This document shows, piece after piece, positions 1-5,478 of a stretch of DNA of 5,655 nucleotides. Origin of the DNA: JAWLCG01 sp041687295 (lineage in GTDB: Bacteria > Planctomycetota > Phycisphaerae > SM23-33 > FEN-1343). Position 1 is the first letter of the stretch. Every line of letters begins with the position of its first letter. The notes under the pieces are model-generated. The model had not been told where the DNA came from. It made no database searches and saw only the letters and a program-made list of their open reading frames with translations. Where the stretch lies: the NCBI GenBank assembly GCA_041687295.1, contig JAWLCG010000333.1, positions 1 to 5,655 of the forward strand, written 5' to 3'. Both the position numbers and the translations under genes were made by a program.

Positions 1-1318
1 CCTCCTGCAGGGCCCAGGCCGGCGCCACTGGCAGGGGCTGGTCGGTCTGCACGAAGCGGATGGCCGGGTGGGCCTCGCTGCGCAGCAGCGTCACGCGGAG
101 TTCGGGGGCGTCGGGCTGGGCCTGGCGGTCGAGCCAGGCCTCGAGCTTCGCCAGCGTCTGGCCCAGCCGGGCCGGGTCGCGCACGTCGATCCACAGGGCC
201 GTGCCCGTGCCCAGCCCGCCCAGCGACGGGGCCGAGGCCAGCACCATCCGCTCGCCCAGGGCGGCCAGCAGATCCCTCTGGAGGGAGAGGTCCAGCTCGG
301 CCTCGACGTGGGCGACCATCGCGTCGAGGGCCTGGGCCTGCTCGGGGTCCAGGGCGGTGAGCACCCGGCGGAGCCCCTCGAGCCAGCCGGCCGGCTGGAC
401 GCGCCAGGCGGCCGCCGCCAGGGCGTCGGCGGGGACGATCTGGAACACGTCGGAGACCAGCGGCTCGCCGTCGGCGACGGCCAGCAGGCCGCGGTGGGGC
501 CCCGGCGAGAGCAGGCGGGTCTGGCTGAGGATGCCGCGGTTGTGCACCCGCATGGCCGAGGCGATGGCCGAGGTGCGGTCCAGGCCCAGGGCCTCCAGCA
601 GGCCGGCGATGTTGGCGTCGGGCTCGGCCATGGCGGCCAGTTGGGTCCGCAGGGTCGCAGCGTCGAGGTAGAAGGCGAGCTGGACGTGCTCGCCATCGAC
701 GGCCGACCAGGCCTGGGCGAAGCCGGGTGTCGCCGGCAGGCCCCCCTCTCCGCCGGCCGGTCGCAGGCTGGCCGGGTCGAAGGCCCCCACCGCCACGAAG
801 AACACCTCGCCCGCGCTGCCGAAGGCCACCGGCACGCCCTGGGGCATCACCAGCCGATGGTAGCTGAGCGTGCCGGCCTGCACCTGCTCGATCGTCAGCT
901 CCGGCGGGCGCTGGGCCAGCAGGGCGTCGAGGTGGCGCAAAAAGGCCGCCCGGTCCCGCCCCAGATCCAGCAGCAGCACGCCGCCGGGCAGGCCCTGGCG
1001 AGGCGGCACGACCCCGACGGCCGCCCGGTGGGGCCAGGCCAGCTTCGCCATCTCCCAGGCGTGCTCGACGACAGCCTGGCCGGCCGGGGAGCCCAGCTCG
1101 GCCTGCAGGCGGGGCTTGAGGGCCCCCATCACGCCGGCCAGCTGCGGGCTGTTGACGAACTGGCCCATCAGCGAGCCGTCGAAGGCGACGTTCCGCCCGG
1201 CCCAACCCACGTAGAGGGCCACATCTTCCGGCAGCCGATCAGCCAGGGGGGCCTCAGCCCCGGCCGGCATCGCCCACATGCCCAACAGCAGTGTCGACAG
1301 CAGGATGGTCGCTCGCAT
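1..1318 (-). CDS. Secreted/periplasmic hypothetical protein, partial (C-terminus beyond left edge)
   Basis: I do not recognise this gene at family level. Reading the minus strand from the ATG at 1318-1316 gives 439 uninterrupted codons to the window edge, with no stop. The start is supported by a good Shine-Dalgarno (GGAAGGAG, complement of 1325-1332) six bases upstream. The N-terminus (MRATILLSTLLLGMWAMPAGA, then EA) is a clear Sec-type signal peptide with a likely cleavage after A21, so the mature protein should be exported. The mature chain starts with a LPEDVALYVGWAG segment. It contains two similar stretches, around residue 118 (LLLDLGRDRAAFLRHLDALL) and around residue 378 (LWIDVRDPARLGQTLAKLEAWL), which suggests an internally duplicated alpha/beta architecture. 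I read no cysteine and no second membrane helix in the visible part. The layout is reminiscent of DUF3352-like secreted proteins, but that is only an impression. It is transcribed divergently from the holB-like gene. Confidence 0.8.
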   Translation of the reverse strand, partial: MRATILLSTLLLGMWAMPAGAEAPLADRLPEDVALYVGWAGRNVAFDGSLMGQFVNSPQLAGVMGALKPRLQAELGSPAGQAVVEHAWEMAKLAWPHRAAVGVVPPRQGLPGGVLLLDLGRDRAAFLRHLDALLAQRPPELTIEQVQAGTLSYHRLVMPQGVPVAFGSAGEVFFVAVGAFDPASLRPAGGEGGLPATPGFAQAWSAVDGEHVQLAFYLDAATLRTQLAAMAEPDANIAGLLEALGLDRTSAIASAMRVHNRGILSQTRLLSPGPHRGLLAVADGEPLVSDVFQIVPADALAAAAWRVQPAGWLEGLRRVLTALDPEQAQALDAMVAHVEAELDLSLQRDLLAALGERMVLASAPSLGGLGTGTALWIDVRDPARLGQTLAKLEAWLDRQAQPDAPELRVTLLRSEAHPAIRFVQTDQPLPVAPAWALQE

Positions 1319-1380
1319 GAAACGCTCCTTCCACAGAGAAATTGACGGGACACCCCCGTCCCCCGGGCCGCTGGGGGGTA

Positions 1381-1409
1381 AGCATAGCGCGCCGCCGGCC
1401 GGGCCGCAA
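1381..1409 (-). promoter_or_regulatory. Putative promoter of the minus-strand secreted-protein gene
   Basis: On the minus strand, TTGCGG (complement of 1404-1409) is followed after exactly 17 bp by TATGCT (complement of 1381-1386). Both resemble sigma-70 boxes: TTG of the -35 and TATnnT of the -10. Transcription would start near 1374, giving a leader of about 55 nt that carries the GGAAGGAG ribosome site before the ATG at 1318. This is seen by eye only. Confidence 0.45.
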
Positions 1410-1431
1410 GGCCGAGCCGACCCCGGCAGCG

Positions 1432-1460
1432 TTGCCCCCGGGCCGGACGGTTGGTAGCAT
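1432..1460 (+). promoter_or_regulatory. Putative promoter of the holB-like gene, possibly leaderless
   Basis: TTGCCC (1432-1437) and TAGCAT (1455-1460) are separated by exactly 17 bp and lie back to back with the divergent promoter; the two -35 boxes are 22 bp apart. The -10 box ends 7 bases before the ATG at 1468. A transcript starting at the usual distance would therefore begin at or very near that ATG and have no 5' leader. No convincing Shine-Dalgarno precedes any of the clustered ATGs, which fits this reading. The call is an inference from spacing and weak boxes. Confidence 0.35.
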
Positions 1461-2607
1461 GGACGCCATGATGCAGCTGACCGACATCGTGGGCCAGTCC
1501 GCCGCCGTCGCCTTCCTCGCCGGCGTGCTGGCCGGGGACCGGCGACCCCACGCCTTCCTGTTCGCCGGGCCCGACGGCGTGGGCCGACGCACCACCGCCG
1601 AGGCCCTGGCCGCCATCCTGCTGTGCCACAACCCCCGCAGCGCCCCCAACGCCGGGCGCCTCGCCGGCCTGGCCGACGAGGCCCCCGTGCCGGCCGCCTG
1701 CGAGCTCTGCCCCAGCTGCCGGGCCTTCGACGCGGGTACCCACGCCGACTACCAGCTCGTCCGCAAGGAGCTGGCCCGCTACAGCGAGGATTCCTCCGTC
1801 CGCGGGCGGGTGATGCAGGACCTGGGCATCCACGTGATCCGCGAGTTCCTGATCGACCCGGCCAACCGCCGCAGCGCCCAGGGCCAGGGCAAGGTCTTCG
1901 TCATCCGCCAGGCCGAGCTGATGAGCGTCGCCGCCCAGAACGCACTGCTCAAGACCCTCGAGGAGCCCCCGCCCGGCGTGACGCTGGTGCTGCTGTGCCC
2001 GACGCCGGCCGAGCTGCTGGCGACCATCCGCAGCCGATGCGCCCTGGTGCGCTTCGGGCCGCTGGGGCGGAGCTTCGTGGCCGATCGACTCGCGGCCGCG
2101 GGCGTCGAGCCGGCCGAGGCCGACTTCTGGGCCGGCTACACCGCCGGCAGCATCGGCCAGTCGCACCGGCTGGCGGAGATGGGGCTCTACGCGATCAAGC
2201 GCGAGCTGGTCGACCGCCTGGCCGCCCTGGCCGACGGGCCCGACCCGGAGCTGGGCGACTGGCTGCTCGCCCAGGCCGACACGCTCACCGACATCCTCAC
2301 CTCAGCGGATAAGCAGCTGGCCCGGTCGCTGGCGGGCCGACAGGGCGCCGGCGAGCTGCTGGCCCTGATCGCCAGCGTCTACCGCGACGCGATGAGCCTT
2401 TCCGCCGGCCGACCCGAAGCCCTGGTCCACGCCGACCAGCCCGACGCCGTCGCCCGCCTGGCCGACACCCTCGGCCTCGACGGCGCCGTCGAGGTCGTCG
2501 AGCAGCTCGCCCGCTACGAACAGCTGCTCTGGGCCAACCTCAACGCCAAAGTCGTCTGGGACAACGTCGTCCTCACCTGCGCCACCGGGGCGCCCCTGGA
2601 CGTGTAA
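1459..2607 (+). CDS. holB: DNA polymerase III subunit delta' (clamp-loader)
   Basis: This 382-residue protein matches the delta' subunit of the DNA polymerase III clamp loader, which works in the cytoplasm with the tau/gamma and delta subunits to load the sliding clamp. Landmarks run in family order: the N-terminal DIVGQ segment; a P-loop at 37-45 (GPDGVGRRT); zinc-module cysteines C56, C81, C84 and C87; the QNALLKTLEEPPP block at 160-172; and the TIRSRC block at 189-194, whose SRC arginine acts as the trans arginine finger in clamp loaders. The remaining ~185 residues are helical, like the C-terminal collar domain. The P-loop lysine is replaced by arginine (R43); delta' subunits typically do not hydrolyse ATP, so this need not be inactivating. 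About 24 residues separate C56 from C81, longer than in E. coli delta'. Three in-frame ATGs (1459, 1468, 1471) are possible starts. No clear ribosome site favours one, and 1468 fits the leaderless promoter. A tau/gamma DnaX subunit is less likely because of length and the altered P-loop. Confidence 0.88.
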   Translation: MDAMMQLTDIVGQSAAVAFLAGVLAGDRRPHAFLFAGPDGVGRRTTAEALAAILLCHNPRSAPNAGRLAGLADEAPVPAACELCPSCRAFDAGTHADYQLVRKELARYSEDSSVRGRVMQDLGIHVIREFLIDPANRRSAQGQGKVFVIRQAELMSVAAQNALLKTLEEPPPGVTLVLLCPTPAELLATIRSRCALVRFGPLGRSFVADRLAAAGVEPAEADFWAGYTAGSIGQSHRLAEMGLYAIKRELVDRLAALADGPDPELGDWLLAQADTLTDILTSADKQLARSLAGRQGAGELLALIASVYRDAMSLSAGRPEALVHADQPDAVARLADTLGLDGAVEVVEQLARYEQLLWANLNAKVVWDNVVLTCATGAPLDV

Positions 2608-2617
2608 GTCCAATGTG

Positions 2618-2651
2618 GGTTCCGGATTGCGGGTTGCGGATGGTTGCGGAT
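2618..2651. repeat. Short direct repeats, GGTTNCGGAT x3
   Basis: GGTTCCGGAT (2618-2627) is followed after four bases by two perfect abutting copies of GGTTGCGGAT (2632-2641 and 2642-2651). A related GGATTGCGG phase also runs through the stretch. It begins 11 bases after the holB-like stop codon. The repeats are seen directly; no function is evident. Confidence 0.6.
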
Positions 2652-2694
2652 TAACGAGGCTGGCGCCCCCTCCGACGACCCCCTCATCTCCAAG

Positions 2695-2739
2695 CCCACG
2701 GATGGAGCGGCGAGCAAAGCGAGTCGCGCAATCCGTGGG
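2695..2739. repeat. Inverted repeat, 9-bp outer arms with partly paired interior
   Basis: CCCACGGAT (2695-2703) and its perfect reverse complement ATCCGTGGG (2731-2739) bracket 27 bases. Inside, GCGGCGA near the left arm can pair with TCGCGC near the right arm with one bulged G, so the whole element can fold as one long hairpin. No T-run follows on either strand, so it does not look like a standard terminator. It may be a small palindromic mobile repeat, different in sequence from the one at 2893-2972. Confidence 0.55.
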
Positions 2740-2793
2740 GATCGCCGGCGGGCTGTCCCAATGAGGTCCTGGGAACCCCCGGGTCCCCCCAGC

Positions 2794-2811
2794 AAAATAG
2801 GTGACTGTCCC
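2794..2811. other. AAAATAGGTGACTGTCCC motif, possible mobile-element footprint
   Basis: The 18-base motif AAAATAGGTGACTGTCCC stands out from its GC-rich surroundings. It sits inside an imperfect hairpin whose arms are AACCC(CC)GGG (2774-2783) and CCCGGGTT (2809-2816). GGTGACTGTC-type sequences are, from memory, common near REP-associated transposase genes and their remnants. No transposase is present here. This is a weak call. Confidence 0.2.
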
Positions 2812-2892
2812 GGGTTTAAATGCACCATTATACAGTGGATTGCGTGGGGGTGGGGGGATGGATTGCGATGGCTGCGGAGCGTGCGGGCGCAG

Positions 2893-2924
2893 TATGGAGT
2901 GCGGCGATGCAATCGCCGCTTTGG
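2893..2924 (+). repeat. REP-like palindromic unit, copy 1 (forward)
   Basis: This 32-base unit reads TATGGAGT, then GCGGCGAT-gca-ATCGCCGC (an 8-bp perfect stem with a 3-base loop), then TTTGG. The asymmetric flanks, GGAGT on one side and TTTGG on the other, give it an orientation, as in REP elements. A second unit lies in the opposite orientation 16 bases downstream. Confidence 0.7.
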
Positions 2925-2940
2925 ATCGAGGGCGGCCAAG

Positions 2941-2972
2941 CCAAAGCGGCGATTTTATCGCCGCACTCCATA
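2941..2972 (-). repeat. REP-like palindromic unit, copy 2 (inverted)
   Basis: This is the reverse complement of the unit at 2893-2924: CCAAA, then GCGGCGAT-ttt-ATCGCCGC, then ACTCCATA. The outer 16 bases and inner 13 bases match copy 1 perfectly, and two differences fall in the small 3-base loop. The two units can fold as separate 8-bp hairpins or as one 32-position stem with a 16-base loop, a head-to-head BIME-like arrangement. RNA from the holB-like gene reading through could form either structure. No T-run follows, so a role in termination is not indicated. Confidence 0.7.
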
Positions 2973-3003
2973 TTCCCCAGGCGGCGCGGAGGGGGGCTGC
3001 GGC

Positions 3004-3032
3004 TTGTATGGGGGGGCTGGGGCGGATATAAG
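3004..3032 (+). promoter_or_regulatory. Putative promoter of the ABC exporter gene
   Basis: TTGTAT (3004-3009) and TATAAG (3027-3032, five of six matches to TATAAT) are 17 bp apart. Transcription would start near 3039, leaving a leader of about 34 nt that includes the GGAGAGG ribosome site. The spacer is unusual, consisting almost entirely of G-runs (GGGGGGG at 3010-3016 and GGGG at 3019-3022). Confidence 0.45.
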
Positions 3033-3060
3033 GGAGCGCTTGGTTGTACCCGCCGACTCC

Positions 3061-3067
3061 GGAGAGG
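3061..3067 (+). promoter_or_regulatory. Ribosome binding site fixing the exporter start
   Basis: GGAGAGG ends five bases before the ATG at 3073. It selects this start over the upstream in-frame candidates, since the frame stays open back to 2644. The protein from 3073 begins with the positively charged, helix-rich N-terminus expected of an exporter, whereas the upstream extension crosses the palindromic repeats. Confidence 0.75.
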
Positions 3068-3072
3068 CCTGC

Positions 3073-5253
3073 ATGAAGAATTTCTTCCGTTCGGTCCGCT
3101 ACCTGCTGCCCTACCGCGCCCGGCTGATCGGGGCGCTGGTGTGCGTGCTGGCGATCAGCGTGCTGTGGGCGGGCGGGCTGTCGATCATCCTGCCGGTGAC
3201 GCGGGTGCTGATCACCGATGAGGGCCTGCATGGCTGGGCCGACCAGAAGGCCGTCCACCAGGCCCTGGGGGCGGTGACGATCCGTCAAGAGCTCAGCGGG
3301 CCCCTCGGCCAGGCCGACCCCCGCGAGCCGCTGGCCGACGTGGCCCTGGTGACCGAGGTGGACGCCAAAGGCCCTGCCGCCGCAGCCGGCATTCGGCCAG
3401 GCGACTGGCTGGTGGGCCTGGCCGAGGGCGACGACCGTCAGCTGATGGGCTTTGCCCGCCTGCACGAGTCGCTGGCCGACCGGCGCGACCGGGGCGACTG
3501 GCCGCTGGTCGTCCGCCGGCCTGACGCGCCGCTGGAGGTCGTGCGGGCGAGTCCCAAAGAGCTGGATCTCTCCGAGGCCCTGCTGGCCGACGTGATGGAC
3601 CGGGTGCCCCGGCCGCGTACCGGCATCGAGAAGTGGTACCTGCTGCTGGGGCTGCTGGGGCTGGCCCTGGTGGCGACGATTCTGCGGCAGATCTTCCGCT
3701 TCGCCCAGGAGTACATGGTTCAGTCGGCCGTCTACCGGGCGATGATGGACATCCGCGACGCTGCCTACGCCAAGGCCCTGCAACTGCCGCTGGGCTACTT
3801 CGCCCGCGAGGGCACCAGCGACACCGCCAGCCGATTCATCAGCGACACCGGCGAGCTGGGCCGCGGGCAGATCACCCTGTTCGGCAAGACCCTCGTCGAG
3901 CCGGGCAAGCTGGTGGCCTCGCTGGTGCTGGCGCTGCTGCTGGACTGGAAGCTGACGCTGCTGGCCTGCGTGGCCGGCCCGCCGGTGTTTTTGCTGCTGC
4001 GGCGGCTGGGCAAGCTGATGCGCCGCGCGAGCAAGCGGGCCCTGGAGGGCTACTCGAGCATGCTGGGCCGGCTGGAGGAGACGCTGGTGGGCCTGCGGGT
4101 GGTCAAGGCGTACACCATGGAGGGGGCGGAGCGGGCCCGCTTCCGCCAGGTCAACCGCCAGCTCTACCGCCAGCAGAAGCGGATCGCCGCCATCGACGCC
4201 GGCACCAGCCCGGCCGTCGAGACCCTGGGCATCACCGTGGTGCTGGGCGTGTTGGCCCTGGCGGGCTTCTGGGTGATGAACGATCGGCCCGTGCAGTCCG
4301 ACAGCGGCCCGCTGAACTGGCTGCTGAACAACCGCATGGACCCCACCGAGTTCCTGGGCATCATCGTGCTGCTGGCGGCGGTGTTCGACCCGGTCCGCAA
4401 GCTCTCGTCGGTCGCCAACCGCTTCCACCGCGCCGACGCGGCCGCCGCCCGCATCTTCGAGCTGATCGACCAGACCCCCGAGGCCGACGCCCCCGGCGCC
4501 GCCGAGCTGGCCCGCCATGGCCGGGACATCGAGTTCCGCAACGTCCGCTACAGCTACCCCGGCGCCCAGCAGCCCGCCCTGCGCGACGTGGAGCTTCGCA
4601 TCGAGCATGGCCAGTGCGTGGCGGTGGTGGGCGGCAACGGCTCGGGCAAGACGACCCTGCTGAGCCTGCTGCCGCGCTTCTTCGCCCCCGAGGCCGGCCA
4701 GGTCCTCATCGACGGCCAGGACATCGCCGACGTGCGGCTCGAGTCGCTGCGGCGGCAGATCGGCATCGTCACGCAGGAGACGGTCCTGTTCCATGCCACG
4801 ATCGCCCAGAACATCGCCTACGGCTGCCCGGACGCGACGGACGAGCAGATCCGCTCGGCGGCCCGGCAGGCGTTCGTGGACGAGTTCGTCCAGCAGATCC
4901 CCGGCGGCTACGACGCGGTCGTCGGCGAGCACGGCGCGACGCTCTCCGGAGGCCAGCGCCAGCGGATCGCCATCGCCCGGGCCATCCTGCGCGACCCGGC
5001 CATCCTGATCTTCGACGAGGCGACCAGCCAGATCGACTCCGAGAGCGAGGCCAAGATCCACCAGGCCCTCGAGCAGTTCATGGCCGGGCGGACCACGCTG
5101 CTGATCGCCCACCGCTTCAGCACCGTCGTCAGCGCCGACCGGGTTGTGGTCATGGCCGACGGGCGGATTGTCGATATAGGGAAGCATGACGACCTGGTCC
5201 GCCGCTGCGCGGTCTACCGCACGCTGTTCGAGACCCAGCTGGTCGGGCAGTAG
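3073..5253 (+). CDS. MsbA-like ABC exporter (fused permease-ATPase) with a PDZ-like periplasmic insertion
   Basis: This 726-residue protein is a half-size ABC exporter with a permease fused to an ATPase, expected to work as an inner-membrane homodimer moving a lipid, drug, peptide or similar substrate outward. Predicted helices are TM1 ~17-41, TM2 ~188-210, TM3/TM4 ~280-310, TM5 ~384-402 and TM6 ~427-440. The ATPase shows Walker A GGNGSGKTT (520-528), Q-loop Q568, signature LSGGQRQR (624-631), Walker B ILIFDE (644-649) followed by ATSQID, and switch H680, so it looks catalytically intact. It is ~140 residues longer than MsbA (~580). Most of the excess lies between TM1 and TM2, where residues ~86-158 resemble a PDZ domain (VTEVDAKGPAAAAGIRPGDW, then a helix and a short strand). 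A ~24-residue TM5-TM6 loop adds the rest. The gene has its own promoter and good ribosome site. The substrate cannot be inferred, and MsbA-type lipid flipping is only one possibility. Confidence 0.92.
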   Translation: MKNFFRSVRYLLPYRARLIGALVCVLAISVLWAGGLSIILPVTRVLITDEGLHGWADQKAVHQALGAVTIRQELSGPLGQADPREPLADVALVTEVDAKGPAAAAGIRPGDWLVGLAEGDDRQLMGFARLHESLADRRDRGDWPLVVRRPDAPLEVVRASPKELDLSEALLADVMDRVPRPRTGIEKWYLLLGLLGLALVATILRQIFRFAQEYMVQSAVYRAMMDIRDAAYAKALQLPLGYFAREGTSDTASRFISDTGELGRGQITLFGKTLVEPGKLVASLVLALLLDWKLTLLACVAGPPVFLLLRRLGKLMRRASKRALEGYSSMLGRLEETLVGLRVVKAYTMEGAERARFRQVNRQLYRQQKRIAAIDAGTSPAVETLGITVVLGVLALAGFWVMNDRPVQSDSGPLNWLLNNRMDPTEFLGIIVLLAAVFDPVRKLSSVANRFHRADAAAARIFELIDQTPEADAPGAAELARHGRDIEFRNVRYSYPGAQQPALRDVELRIEHGQCVAVVGGNGSGKTTLLSLLPRFFAPEAGQVLIDGQDIADVRLESLRRQIGIVTQETVLFHATIAQNIAYGCPDATDEQIRSAARQAFVDEFVQQIPGGYDAVVGEHGATLSGGQRQRIAIARAILRDPAILIFDEATSQIDSESEAKIHQALEQFMAGRTTLLIAHRFSTVVSADRVVVMADGRIVDIGKHDDLVRRCAVYRTLFETQLVGQ
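3328..3546 (+). other. PDZ-like domain within the exporter's first extra-cytoplasmic loop
   Basis: Residues ~86-158 run LADVALVTEVDAKGPAAAAG, then IRPGDWLVGL, a linker, the helical segment FARLHESLADRR and a final strand WPLVVRR. The order of strand, GPAAxAGIRPGDxL, helix and strand is the usual bacterial PDZ (DegP/RseP/CtpA-type) pattern. With the ATPase cytoplasmic, the segment between TM1 and TM2 lies on the periplasmic side. It could bind C-terminal peptides of a partner or cargo, but this role is inferred. Confidence 0.65.
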
Positions 5254-5304
5254 CCCCGCCGGCCGGCCCGACCACTGCGCGAGGGGAGAGGACCGGGCGG
5301 GTCG

Positions 5305-5347
5305 CATTGTGATAAGTATTTGTGAAATAAACACTTACTACACAATG
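5305..5347. promoter_or_regulatory. AT-rich multi-arm dyad upstream of the DnaA-like gene
   Basis: Three nested inverted pairs share nearly one centre: CATTGTG (5305-5311) with CACAATG (5341-5347), TAAG (5313-5316) with CTTA (5334-5337), and TATTT (5317-5321) with AAATA (5325-5329). The stretch is strongly AT-rich inside very GC-rich DNA and ends 15 bp before the -35 box of the next gene. It could be an operator, an activator site or part of an unwinding region. A terminator for the exporter is less likely because there is no T-run. Confidence 0.5.
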
Positions 5348-5362
5348 ACGGCCCCGGGGCGT

Positions 5363-5391
5363 TTGACAGCGCCTCGCATTGGTGCTACAGT
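5363..5391 (+). promoter_or_regulatory. Strong putative promoter of the DnaA-like gene
   Basis: A perfect TTGACA (5363-5368) is followed after exactly 17 bp by TACAGT (5386-5391, four of six matches to TATAAT). Transcription would begin near 5398, giving a leader of about 80 nt before the GTG at 5479. This is the best sigma-70-type match in the window. Confidence 0.6.
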
Positions 5392-5478
5392 GGCGACCCG
5401 ACGCGCCCACCGGCCTGGCCTGGCGGGCCCCTGCGCCGGGGCGGGCACTCCCGAAACTCTGCACAAGGCGGTACCCCT

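Larger units (their letters stand above)
2608..3072. other. 465-bp gene-free, repeat-rich intergenic region
   Basis: No reading frame here looks like a gene. Some frames stay open only because of base composition. The stretch contains, in order, a cluster of GGTTNCGGAT direct repeats, an inverted repeat (2695-2739), an AAAATAGGTGACTGTCCC motif (2794-2811), a pair of REP-like palindromes (2893-2972), G-runs and the promoter of the ABC exporter. No typical intrinsic terminator (GC hairpin plus T-run) for the upstream gene is visible. The density of small repeats suggests an insertion-tolerant spot or decayed mobile DNA. Confidence 0.6.

Noticed and set aside
68..1345. 425-codon open frame on the plus strand over the left part
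   Set aside because: It lies antisense to the signal-peptide gene, which has a good ribosome site. The plus-strand product is compositionally odd and has no recognisable motif.
1342..1458. Upstream ATG at 1342 for the holB-like gene
   Set aside because: The extra 39 residues are Arg/Pro-rich with no family match and cover both divergent promoter signals. The family begins near the DIVGQ segment.
2893..2972. CRISPR-like repeats
   Set aside because: There are only two units, in opposite orientation and palindromic, with no array of regularly spaced direct repeats and no cas gene.
2644..3072. N-terminal extension of the exporter back to an ATG at 2644
   Set aside because: The added 143 residues cross both palindromic elements and the putative promoter, show no domain, and the start at 3073 has a well-placed GGAGAGG.
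3633..5189. 518-codon plus-strand frame inside the exporter
   Set aside because: It is the +1/+2 shadow of the exporter. The exporter frame holds every ABC motif, and this one is Arg/Gly/Pro-rich noise.
5254..5301. Possible terminator after the exporter (GCCGGCCGGC and CCCGCC/GGCGGG)
   Set aside because: The short palindrome lacks a usable loop, the longer pair is imperfect with a ~35-base loop, and no T-run follows.
2302..5334. 1010-codon open frame on the minus strand, opposite the exporter
   Set aside because: It is antisense to a clearly functional ABC exporter, its translation is low-complexity (rich in Q, H, G, A), and it spans the palindromic repeats. It stays open because of high GC at third codon positions.
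5305..5347. True DnaA boxes in the AT-rich dyad
   Set aside because: No 9-mer fits TTATNCACA on either strand. The near matches need a one-base insertion or deletion, so no box is annotated.
5427..5442. GCCCC/GGGGC hairpin in the leader of the DnaA-like gene
   Set aside because: A 5-bp stem is expected by chance in DNA this GC-rich, and there is no supporting riboswitch or attenuator structure.
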